Assembly: GCA_007131625.1 (NCBI GenBank)
Contig: SLQC01000382.1
Span: 1-16,228 of the forward strand
Length of the DNA: 16,228 bases
Direction of reading: 5' to 3'
Source of the DNA: Balneolales bacterium
GTDB lineage: Bacteria; Bacteroidota; Rhodothermia; Balneolales; Natronogracilivirgulaceae
Both the position numbers and the translations under genes were made by a program. The notes below the pieces were generated by a model. That model was not told the origin of the DNA and made no database searches. It saw nothing but the letters and a program-made list of their open reading frames with translations. Position 1 is the first letter of the stretch, and every line of letters starts with the position of its first letter. Shown here piece after piece: positions 7,206 through 14,955 of this stretch.

Positions 7206-9086
7206 CTATTCACCAAGAATATCCGATACCAAACGCGGTACATAATCATTAGGCCGGTCGGGCAGGTTGGGATCTTCCACGGCAATGTCACGTATCACCG
7301 GTTTGATCCGCTCAAGAGATGTCTCCTCAAGCTCAGACAAAATATTCAGGGCTGCAATACTAACAAAGGCGTTTTCTTTATCTGCAGGAGAGAGTTCAAG
7401 AAGCCTTTCTATAGCTGCATCTGATTCATTTGGCGAACCGAACTCTAGTAGAGCTTTTGCAGCGGACACCTGAACAATCGGGTTAACATCATTCAGGGCA
7501 AACCGGATCTGCTCCGAAGCAGCGGAAAACGCTTCCTCTCCGCGAATCAGTACACCTAAAACTGACCAATTCCGGATTGCCGGATCGCCATCTTCAAACC
7601 CATTCAAAATCTGTGTAAATGTAGACATATCCCGGTCGGCAGCAACTTCTGCAAATTCAAAAATTCGCTCCATTGGGTAAATGGAATCATCTAGTGCCAT
7701 TTCATAGATGGTCAGATCATGCTCACTTGCTCTCCGGTGCATTTCCCCCTCATGCAGAAAGCCGGCATCTCGTGTTCGAATCATATGATCACGCAGCGCT
7801 CCCTGCAGATCTTCTTTGATATGCCGGTGATCGTCACTGTTTGCCAGATTATTCACTTCATACGGGTCGTTCTTGAGATCATAAAGTTCCTCTTCGGGTT
7901 TCGGTTCCCAAAAATAGGTTTGCGGCCACTCCAGCTCACCGGCCTGATACATTTTGTCCCACACTTGTGTTGTCTCCGTAATCCACATGTATCCTATATA
8001 TTGTCCATAGATCAGGTGTGGCATGTAGTTACGGATATAGATGTACCGATCATTTCGGACCGAACGTATTAAATCATACCGCTCATCCATACGTCCCCTA
8101 AAACCGAACAGATAGTCCCTGGGGGTATCTTCATAGTACCCCATAAACGCTTTTCCCTGCATCCAATCCGGTGGTTCGGTTCCGATAATACTCAGCAGGG
8201 TAGGCGCCAGGTCTACAAATCCGACCGGCCGGTCCGTGGCACCCCCCGGCAGATACTCTTCGGGAGCCAGATGCTGATATTTTTCCGGTACATGGACTAT
8301 CATAGGTACATGCAGACCCTGGTTATTCGGCCAGCGTTTGTGACCTGGCATCCCGCTGCCGTGATCTGCATAGATGAATACGATAGTTTCATCGGCGAGA
8401 CCTTCTTCTTCCAGTTCATCCAGTTTTTCCTGAATCCGTTTATCAGCTTCATAGATGCTGTGATAATATTGTGCCCAATCCCGGCGAACTTCGGGGGTAT
8501 CGGGATGATAAGGCGGAACCGGGGCTTCGTCGGGATCATGATGTGGTAATTCAGTCCGGTTACGAATACGGCTTTCATGGCTTTCCATAAAATTAAAAAT
8601 GGCAAAAAACGGCTGATCGTCCCCGCGGTTACGATAATGTGCTTCCGGTGAGGATTCGTCCCAGACTTCCTCATGGCCGGTCACATTATAGTCCGTTTTG
8701 GAATTGTTGGTCGTGTAATAACCTGCCTCGCGTAAAAACAATGGGTATTTTCTCATGTATTCAGGCAGCTTGGTGTCACTTCGCATGTGTTCGGCTCCCA
8801 GGCTGGTCGGATATACACCTGTTATGATCGCAGTTCTTGCCGGGGCACATACCGGCGCATCCGACCAGGCGATTTCGTACCGCAAACCCTCTTCAGCGAA
8901 TGCATCCATTGCAGGGGTATGTGCATATCCATCGCCATAGATACCCAGATGAGGTCCGTGATCTTCGGTAGTAAGCCAGAGGATGTTGGGTCGGTCTGGA
9001 TTTTCCTGGGCCAGTAAAGACGAATGAGGTAAAAATGAAAGTAACAGGATGACGCACGTGGCGGTTTTAATTATGTATGCAACCAT
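7206..9086 (-). CDS. Secreted S1-family sulfatase with C-terminal HEAT-like repeats
   Basis: A type I sulfatase of 626 residues from the chosen start. The frame is open to a TTG at 9140, directly after the preceding stop, but ATG at 9086 gives a compact signal peptide (MVAYIIKTATCVILLLSFL, cleavage likely after SSLLA), so I prefer it. Numbering from the TTG, catalytic features are TTEDHGPH (57-64), formylglycine site C98-A-P-A-R102 followed by TAIITGVYP, an ESHES segment (186-190), ADHG (258-261) and LHVP (276-279). The N-terminal pattern resembles proteins often annotated as heparan N-sulfatase-like, but the substrate is not established. After the sulfatase C-terminal part (ELYDLKNDPYEVNNLA, 418-433) there is an extra helical region of about 150 residues (490-644) with HEAT-like units (NPIVQVSAAKALLEFG). 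This may act as a binding or scaffolding module. Confidence 0.93.
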   Translation of the reverse strand: MVAYIIKTATCVILLLSFLPHSSLLAQENPDRPNILWLTTEDHGPHLGIYGDGYAHTPAMDAFAEEGLRYEIAWSDAPVCAPARTAIITGVYPTSLGAEHMRSDTKLPEYMRKYPLFLREAGYYTTNNSKTDYNVTGHEEVWDESSPEAHYRNRGDDQPFFAIFNFMESHESRIRNRTELPHHDPDEAPVPPYHPDTPEVRRDWAQYYHSIYEADKRIQEKLDELEEEGLADETIVFIYADHGSGMPGHKRWPNNQGLHVPMIVHVPEKYQHLAPEEYLPGGATDRPVGFVDLAPTLLSIIGTEPPDWMQGKAFMGYYEDTPRDYLFGFRGRMDERYDLIRSVRNDRYIYIRNYMPHLIYGQYIGYMWITETTQVWDKMYQAGELEWPQTYFWEPKPEEELYDLKNDPYEVNNLANSDDHRHIKEDLQGALRDHMIRTRDAGFLHEGEMHRRASEHDLTIYEMALDDSIYPMERIFEFAEVAADRDMSTFTQILNGFEDGDPAIRNWSVLGVLIRGEEAFSAASEQIRFALNDVNPIVQVSAAKALLEFGSPNESDAAIERLLELSPADKENAFVSIAALNILSELEETSLERIKPVIRDIAVEDPNLPDRPNDYVPRLVSDILGE

Positions 9087-9140
9087 CTTTATGATGTGTA
9101 AGTTTCTGGTTTTAAAAAATCGATGATGTTTTATTTTCAA

Positions 9141-9884
9141 TTACCTATGCCCAGTAGCTGCCCACCAAACCGCCCCAAGTATATGTTGCCTGAACAACTC
9201 ATTTTCATACATGCGTTCTCCATGCCCCATCAGGGTGTAAAAGGTTCGGGCGCCTTCAAAGTCTTCCTGGTACCATGCCACCGGGTGGTAATCAGACATA
9301 AGGCCACCCTCATATGTATTTTCGTCCACCGCCATCAGCACATTGATGTTATCTGAAAGGCGTTCAAAATTGTACCATTCTTCGGTAACGATCCATTTTT
9401 CGGGCATATGTGAAGTAGCCGGGTGAGCCCTGTCTTCTACATCAACAGTTGCTGTGTGGATTCCGGGATGACCATTCCAAACACCACCAAGCAGTTCAAT
9501 ATACCAGTCCCACTCCATCATAGTGAACGATGCCCCGTGAATGCCTACAAAATTCCCTCCATTTCGGATATATTCCTGGAATGCTTCTTTTTGTTCGTCG
9601 TCAAGGATATCTCCGGAAGTATTCATAAACACCACCACATCCATACTGTTCAGCCGTTCGTGGTCATTGAAAATTTCAGCATCATCGGTCCATGTAAGCC
9701 CGAATTGATTGGCCCTGCTCAATTCTTTAAACATCTCCACACCATTCGATATGGAATCGTGGCGCCATGGATATGTCTCTGACTTGGTATACAGAAGCAC
9801 CTGGAATCGATCATTGAGATTCATAGCGAGCAATTCGGTACCGAAACTGAAAAACAGTATGGATATCAGTATATGCTTTATCAT
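9141..9884 (-). CDS. ThuA-like domain protein, secreted
   Basis: A 247-residue protein of the ThuA (trehalose utilisation) fold, a class I glutamine-amidotransferase-like domain often found beside sugar dehydrogenases and secreted enzymes; its reaction is not settled. The typical landmarks are present: RHDSI (41-45), NGGNFVGIHGAS (108-119), HPVAWYQ (200-206) and FYTLMGHGE (215-223). The frame extends to a GTG at 9938, but the ATG at 9884 has a strong GGAG five nt upstream and gives a clean signal peptide (MIKHILISILFFSFGTELLA), so it is chosen. It lies 59 bp after the dehydrogenase-like gene and just before a sulfatase, which supports a role in processing of sugars outside the cytoplasm. Confidence 0.9.
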   Translation of the reverse strand: MIKHILISILFFSFGTELLAMNLNDRFQVLLYTKSETYPWRHDSISNGVEMFKELSRANQFGLTWTDDAEIFNDHERLNSMDVVVFMNTSGDILDDEQKEAFQEYIRNGGNFVGIHGASFTMMEWDWYIELLGGVWNGHPGIHTATVDVEDRAHPATSHMPEKWIVTEEWYNFERLSDNINVLMAVDENTYEGGLMSDYHPVAWYQEDFEGARTFYTLMGHGERMYENELFRQHILGAVWWAATGHR

Positions 9885-9889
9885 TTTTT

Positions 9890-9893
9890 CTCC
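9890..9893 (-). promoter_or_regulatory. Strong Shine-Dalgarno that fixes the ThuA start
   Basis: GGAG on the minus strand, five A residues before the ATG at 9884. It stands out because most genes in this window lack a recognisable ribosome binding site, and it decides against the GTG 18 codons upstream. Confidence 0.7.
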
Positions 9894-9943
9894 ATAATTT
9901 GAATATGTTAAAGTGTACGTCGGATTTTTGCTGGCCACATGAT

Positions 9944-11623
9944 TTATCCTGCTGGTTCAAGCACCCAAATGGAACCGTCTTCACCAATGGCAGGGCGAAC
10001 CCAGTGACCAAAATCAGCAACATAAATCAGTCCTGTTTTCGGGTGAACCGCAACATCAATCGGTGAAATAAATAAATATGGATTCCCCTCTTCATCGAGT
10101 ATAGGGCGTTCATCGACCACATCACCGTTTTCATCGAGGGCGAACGTATAGACAGTTTTACCCCCGCTAAAATAGGTGATCAAAAGCCTTCCTTGCAACG
10201 ATCCGTCAGCTACAAATTCTGCCATTCCGTTGGCACTGTTACCTCCGCTTGGACGGATATCGTGGATCAGGGAGGGGTCAAAGTGTGGTTCAGGTTGTAC
10301 ACCAACCGGATATTCCGGTACCTCCCAGGGATCTGTGCCATCAGTTGGATTGCCTCCATTTAGCACATACTCCCCTCGCGTAGGATTTGGATGTCCGTAA
10401 TATTTCCCCTCTTCAACACGAGCCAACTGTTCGTGTGGCATGGCAGTAATGGCCGGTACTTCATCGGTTTCGGGAGTATAAACATCCTGCGGAATACTAT
10501 TTTGATTGATGGCAGAATACAAATGCCCGTTGGTATGCCAAACCAGATCGTATGCGTTCCGAAGGCCGGTTGCATAAATCCTCACGGGTGCATCTTCCCG
10601 GAACGGATCATAGCTCATAGGCCAGGCTGTTCTCACATTAACCGGTAATTCACCATCATTGAAATCCGGATTGAGCACATCGGCAACAATTACAGAAGCA
10701 CTCATGGGTGTCTCTTCAACCCTCCAATTTGGACTACCGCCGAGTGTAGCAAGTCCCCCAACAGCCTGATAGAGTTTATTGTCGGGCCCAAAAGCAAGTC
10801 CGTTTGGTTGATGATGAAGAAGTTCATCATGCGGCAAGCCAATAATGAATTTCTCTTCCCAAAAATCTCCTTCTATATTTTTTGGTGGCAGATGAAGCCT
10901 TGAAATAGTGCCTGTATAATTTCCCATGTAATAGTATGCATAAGACACCCAGATTTTAATGTTCTCAGCTGTTGAATTCGGATCAAAAATAAACCCAACA
11001 ATTTGCGCCGGATTAAGTGTTAACACTTTATTGACCTCACCGGTCGGGAGTCCACGATCATCAAGATCATATCGTGTGATGGTTCCTTTCGTATCAGAAA
11101 CGTAGAGATGTCCGTCCGGCCCTACACCCAACGAGCTATTAGATTCATGTTCTGCAATTTTTTGCCCGTGGAATCGAAATCCCTCCAATTCTTCCACTCG
11201 TTGATCTCCGGTTCTGTAAACCGTTTCATATGTTTGGAAAGGTACTCCATCTTCACTCATTAATCCTGATGTAACGTTGAGCCTGTATTCCGTGTTCGGT
11301 TCGAGCGGCCTTCTTGGGGTAAGTGTAGCCACGCCACCGGTGAGATCGGTGTTTACCGTTGCCTCAACAGGATGGCCTTCGGGGCCGATTAGTAAATAGG
11401 TTTCGGCGGTAAGAGATGCCGGATCGATGGGAGTGGAAAAATGTACCCGGAATGGAGTAACCGGATTTACATCTGTAGCCCCGGCTTGTGGGCTTGGAGA
11501 CCATGCACTTTCTTCAATGTAGGGTTGATCCTGACCAAATACGTTTGCTGAAGTGAACAGTAGTGCGATCATCATCAGTGTTGAAAAGTATTGACTTATT
11601 CGAACTTCCATAGCAATTATCAT
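9944..11623 (-). CDS. Secreted Ig-like plus beta-propeller sugar-dehydrogenase-like protein (GSDH type)
   Basis: A 559-residue secreted protein. The signal peptide ends near ANVFGQ (26-31). Residues about 40-138 form a bacterial Ig-like domain (NPVTPFRVHFSTPIDPASL, LEPNTEYRLNV). The rest resembles the six-bladed propeller of glucose/sorbosone dehydrogenases, many of which use PQQ: LGVGPDGHLYVSDT (165-178), HHQPNGLAFGPDNKLYQ (270-286, with a His where the family has its catalytic base), YATGLRNAYDLVWH (350-363) and VAVHPKTGLIYVADFG (524-539). It would oxidise an aldose or related sugar and pass electrons to a periplasmic acceptor. PQQ binding cannot be confirmed from the sequence alone, and a non-enzymatic propeller is possible. 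Start ATG 11623 has an alternative ATG four codons later; neither has a clear ribosome binding site. The gene lies 98 bp after a sulfatase on the same strand. Confidence 0.85.
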   Translation of the reverse strand: MIIAMEVRISQYFSTLMMIALLFTSANVFGQDQPYIEESAWSPSPQAGATDVNPVTPFRVHFSTPIDPASLTAETYLLIGPEGHPVEATVNTDLTGGVATLTPRRPLEPNTEYRLNVTSGLMSEDGVPFQTYETVYRTGDQRVEELEGFRFHGQKIAEHESNSSLGVGPDGHLYVSDTKGTITRYDLDDRGLPTGEVNKVLTLNPAQIVGFIFDPNSTAENIKIWVSYAYYYMGNYTGTISRLHLPPKNIEGDFWEEKFIIGLPHDELLHHQPNGLAFGPDNKLYQAVGGLATLGGSPNWRVEETPMSASVIVADVLNPDFNDGELPVNVRTAWPMSYDPFREDAPVRIYATGLRNAYDLVWHTNGHLYSAINQNSIPQDVYTPETDEVPAITAMPHEQLARVEEGKYYGHPNPTRGEYVLNGGNPTDGTDPWEVPEYPVGVQPEPHFDPSLIHDIRPSGGNSANGMAEFVADGSLQGRLLITYFSGGKTVYTFALDENGDVVDERPILDEEGNPYLFISPIDVAVHPKTGLIYVADFGHWVRPAIGEDGSIWVLEPAG

Positions 11624-11721
11624 GATTTTTATTTGTGAATTGGTTTAGCTTTATTTCGATGGCACCCCATTATGTTAAATCCCTCATAGGTCAGGCTTTT
11701 ACAGATTGCCGGAGCCGTTAA

Positions 11722-13239
11722 TCAGTCAAATAATGGAAAAACCTCATTCGGTATATGAGCTTCTTCCATGTAATTCAGCATTTGCTCCACGATATCCGGA
11801 TGTTGGCCTGAAATATCATTTTCCTCCCCGATATCCTCCTCCAGGTTATAGAGTTCGAACAGGGCATTCTCCGGATTTTGACTCACGTCAAGCCGCACCG
11901 CTTTCCAGTTATCCCGTCGAACAGCCTGTTTACCTCCCTGGGCGTGAAACTCCCAATACAGATATTCATGTTGCTGTTGCTCTCCTTCCCCCAGAAGTAC
12001 AGGAACCATCGAGATGCCATCGATACCCGGTGGAGGAGTGACTCCTGCGAGTTCACTGAAGGTTGGCAGCATGTCTTGAAAACCGGAAATGTGATCACTT
12101 ACCGTTCCTGCTTCTACTTTACCTGGCCACCATGCAATGGTGGGGACACGGATTCCACCTTCATAAAGATCCCGTTTGCCACCCCGCAGCGGGCCATTAG
12201 AATCGATCATTGAGTAATGATAGCCACCTTCCGAGTGACTGCCGTTGTCGCTGGTAAAGATGACCAGGGTGTTTTCAGAAATACCAAGTTCTTCAAGTTT
12301 CTGAAGTATCTCTCCAACCTGTTTATCGAGATGTGTAATCATCGCAGCATAGGCTGCAGCCGGCATCGCCTGCTCCGTATAATGGCCAACACTATAGGGA
12401 TCCTCTTCAAAAATACTGTTTCCATTTTCATCCAAATAGATTTCGAGGGCTTCATCGGGTACAGTCATCGATGCATGTGGAATTTGGGAAGGGTAATAAA
12501 GAAAAAAAGGATACTCCCTGTTTTCTTCGATGAACCGCATCGCTTCTGCATGAATAACATCAGGACTATAATGAACCTGTTCTATCGGTTTCCCCGAACC
12601 CGGATGCTGAAAATTGTCATGGGGAGGAGTGTCGTCCACTACATTACCTTCCAGATAGACTCTCTGAAGTTCTTCTCCCTTCACATCATGAAACAAAAAT
12701 TCCGGATAGAAAAAATGAGCTCTTCTCTGCCCCAGAAACCCGAAAAATTCGTCAAATCCCTGCAGGGAAGGCACCCCGCTCGACCCGGGATAACCGAGGC
12801 CCCATTTACCAAAACCACCCGTTGCATAACCATGATGCTGCAACAGGCTTGATATAGTGACTGTACCGTACATCAACGGATACTGTCCTATCGGCATCTG
12901 TTCCCGGTTACCGCGTATCTGGGTTCTGCCACTATGAAACCCGGTTAACAAAACCGATCTTGCAGGAGCACAAACCGTACTGCCCGAGTAATGATCGGTA
13001 AAACGCATCCCTTCCTCAGCCATTAAATCGAGATTTGGAGTTAATATCTGCTCCTGCCCAAAGCTTCCGAGGTCTCCGTACCCCAAATCATCTGCAATAA
13101 TATAAATGATATTCGGTGGATCTGTATCCGCGTTATTTTCACTTTCATATTCATTTGCACAGCCCGGAAATATCAAACACAAGCATATAACTGTACTGAA
13201 GGATATTATTTTTGTATACAATGAAATTTGAATTCTCAT
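11722..13239 (-). CDS. Lipoprotein S1-family arylsulfatase
   Basis: A complete 505-residue type I sulfatase. The signal segment ends in IFPGC, so Cys27 is the probable lipid anchor. Catalytic landmarks are IADDLGYGDLGSFG (48-61), the canonical formylglycine site C90-A-P-A-R94 with SVLLTG, GKWGLG (144-149), IPHASM (253-258), SDNG (330-333) and LRGGKRDLYEGGIRVP (351-366). The ending PNEVFPLFD is typical of arylsulfatase A-like members. It is likely to remove sulfate from a glycan or aryl ester at the cell envelope; the exact substrate is not readable. Start ATG 13239 has no clear ribosome binding site. It is the first intact gene of the long minus-strand run. Confidence 0.95.
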   Translation of the reverse strand: MRIQISLYTKIISFSTVICLCLIFPGCANEYESENNADTDPPNIIYIIADDLGYGDLGSFGQEQILTPNLDLMAEEGMRFTDHYSGSTVCAPARSVLLTGFHSGRTQIRGNREQMPIGQYPLMYGTVTISSLLQHHGYATGGFGKWGLGYPGSSGVPSLQGFDEFFGFLGQRRAHFFYPEFLFHDVKGEELQRVYLEGNVVDDTPPHDNFQHPGSGKPIEQVHYSPDVIHAEAMRFIEENREYPFFLYYPSQIPHASMTVPDEALEIYLDENGNSIFEEDPYSVGHYTEQAMPAAAYAAMITHLDKQVGEILQKLEELGISENTLVIFTSDNGSHSEGGYHYSMIDSNGPLRGGKRDLYEGGIRVPTIAWWPGKVEAGTVSDHISGFQDMLPTFSELAGVTPPPGIDGISMVPVLLGEGEQQQHEYLYWEFHAQGGKQAVRRDNWKAVRLDVSQNPENALFELYNLEEDIGEENDISGQHPDIVEQMLNYMEEAHIPNEVFPLFD

Positions 13240-13412
13240 CTATTTAAACGACCGTCATTATCACCCTTACTCCATGTTAAACATCTCATTCAAAGGAACC
13301 GTAACCAGCGAGTTATCCGGATTGGTTTATAGAATAACTTTCCTATATGCCCACCAATTTTCCATATCACTATACTAATTTTTATCTTCATTTTCCTCTT
13401 TTCCCAAACTGC

Positions 13413-13754
13413 TTATTCTGTAAGGTCATCCAAGAGTTCCAGTAGTTGGTTAACAACTTCAGGATGTTCATCAGGGTTTTTTCGAACTCCTTCCTGATTT
13501 TCCCTGAAATCAAACAGTTCAAATCCTTCCAATCCCCCTTCCGGGCGATTGACGATCAACTGCCACTCCTCGTCCCGTACGGTGACCTGCCCCCGGGTCC
13601 AGTGGCCAAATGCCGGTTTCCGGGACACAGCTTCCGGATTTTCAAGCTGTTCGCGAAGACTCAGCCCTTCCAGCTCCTCCGGAGCCGGTAAACCGGTCAA
13701 ATCCGTCAAAGTCGGAAAGATATCAATCGTCTCGACAATCGCATGACTGGCCAT
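13413..13754 (-). pseudogene. 5'-truncated S1 sulfatase remnant (C-terminal part only)
   Basis: The 113-residue frame encodes only the C-terminal end of a type I sulfatase. HAIVETIDIFPTLTDLTGLP followed by LEGLSL is the segment after the catalytic domain (seen in iduronate-2-sulfatase-like members), and FELFDFRENQEGVRKNPDEHP is the usual C-terminal strand and loop. The formylglycine site, Asp pair and SDNG motif are absent. The frame stays open upstream of the ATG to about 13838, where a TGA stands, but this stretch (SIQYIVLNYWDGNTR) shows no sulfatase motif that I recognise. The surviving part has no stop or frameshift, so the loss may be recent. It stops 173 bp before the intact sulfatase gene, and its cut end faces apbE. 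Expression as a short protein cannot be excluded but no catalysis would be expected. Confidence 0.8.
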
Positions 13755-13795
13755 TCGCGTATTTCCGTCCCAATAATTTAGAACAATGTATTGAA

Positions 13796-13826
13796 TTGAT
13801 GAATAATTAAAAGTATCCTGATTTTG
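13796..13826 (+). promoter_or_regulatory. Possible promoter for apbE
   Basis: TTG (13796-13798), a 20-nt spacer and TGATTTTG (13819-13826) resemble the Bacteroidota TTG/TAnnTTTG pattern with one mismatch. It lies about 44 nt before the proposed apbE start and inside the open frame upstream of the sulfatase remnant. AT-rich background makes this a weak call. Confidence 0.28.
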
Positions 13827-13869
13827 AAAGAAAATAAATCAACTTTCAGAAAACTCATGCAGCAAACCT

Positions 13870-14901
13870 TTGTTCGCATTTAAAGTACCCATACTTGGAC
13901 TTCTCATTTTCTGGCTATTCGGGTCTTGTACATCCATTGAAGGCACACCGGATAGGTACGAATTTACCTCTGTGAAAATGGGTACTCAATTTCAGATCAT
14001 TCTGTATTCGTCTGATGAAGCTACTGCCGAAAACGCCGCCCGTGATGCATTTGAAAGAGTGGAAGAGCTGGACTCCATACTGAGCGACTACATTGAGGAA
14101 AGTGAGCTAAATAGCTTGTCAGATAGATCAGGATCCGGTGTGTGGACAGAGGTGTCTGCTCCTTTATTCCATATCCTTGAACTATCCAAACAGGTATCGG
14201 AGGAAACCGGAGGATTATTTGATCTCACCATCGGCCCCTATACCGATCTCTGGCGTGGTCTGAACAGGATGCCAGACCCCGCATTGCCAGATGAGCAGGA
14301 ACTTGAAAATCTGTCAAAACGTGTCGGATACCAATACATTGAACTCGACAGTCACAACCGCTCTGCAAGACTGACAAAATGCGGAATGAAACTGGACCCG
14401 GGTGGAATTGCGAAAGGATATGCTGCCGAAGAAACATTGCGGATTTTACGCATGCATGAGATTTCAGCAGCCCTGGTAAATGCCGGCGGGGATATAACAG
14501 TTGGTTCTCCGCCCCCCGACAAACAGTATTGGAAGGTTGCTGTTCCCCTACAGCGTGAAGAAGGGCAATTTGACATTCTAAACCTACAGCTTTCCGGCAT
14601 GTCGGTCAGTACTTCAGGAAATATGTTTCAGTATATCGAAATTGACGGTACAACCTACTCTCATATTATCGATCCGCGCACCGGGCTCGGTGTAACCCGA
14701 CATATTCAGGCAACCGTCATTGCCCCGGATGGAACACTGGCTGACGCTTATGCATCCGCCCTTACCATCATGGATCCGGAAGATGGCATACAGTTTGTTA
14801 ATCTTTTGGAAAAGGTTGAAGCCTACGTTGAAAAGGTTGAATCCGGTGTAATCACAATCTGGAAATCAGATCAATTTGAAAACTTTTTAGATGTAGAATA
14901 A
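13870..14901 (+). CDS. apbE: FAD:protein FMN transferase ApbE, lipoprotein
   Basis: A 343-residue enzyme that moves FMN from FAD onto a Thr/Ser of extracytoplasmic target proteins, such as Nqr/Rnf subunits or FMN-binding-domain proteins. Visible motifs are KMGT (36-39), GGLFDLTIGP (114-123), DPGGIAKGYA (176-185), NAGGD (204-208), STSG (247-250), HIIDPRTG (265-272) and ADAYASA (291-297). In the last, the usual metal-binding Asp is present (292) while the following Thr is replaced by Ser296, a conservative change. The signal segment ends in LFGSC, so Cys20 is a probable lipid anchor. The start is TTG at 13870 without a ribosome binding site; no in-frame ATG exists before Met37. An ATG at 13857 is in another frame and would need a one-base shift to join. 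No flavinylation target is in the window. It is convergent with the symporter gene. Confidence 0.92.
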   Translation: MFAFKVPILGLLIFWLFGSCTSIEGTPDRYEFTSVKMGTQFQIILYSSDEATAENAARDAFERVEELDSILSDYIEESELNSLSDRSGSGVWTEVSAPLFHILELSKQVSEETGGLFDLTIGPYTDLWRGLNRMPDPALPDEQELENLSKRVGYQYIELDSHNRSARLTKCGMKLDPGGIAKGYAAEETLRILRMHEISAALVNAGGDITVGSPPPDKQYWKVAVPLQREEGQFDILNLQLSGMSVSTSGNMFQYIEIDGTTYSHIIDPRTGLGVTRHIQATVIAPDGTLADAYASALTIMDPEDGIQFVNLLEKVEAYVEKVESGVITIWKSDQFENFLDVE

Positions 14902-14955
14902 GTCCGTTTTCATTTCGTGATCATAAAATTTCCACATTGATTATTTGCACCAGGA

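Noticed and set aside
12217..12852. 211-codon open frame on the plus strand
   Set aside because: It lies wholly opposite the catalytic region of the intact sulfatase, which has all motifs; no recognisable domain or start signal in the plus-strand frame.
13240..13412. Searched for a promoter or terminator upstream of the sulfatase at 11722-13239
   Set aside because: Only a single-mismatch TTCCTTTG box without a proper upstream TTG and a weak 5-bp inverted repeat (AACCA/TGGTT) were seen; neither is supportable.
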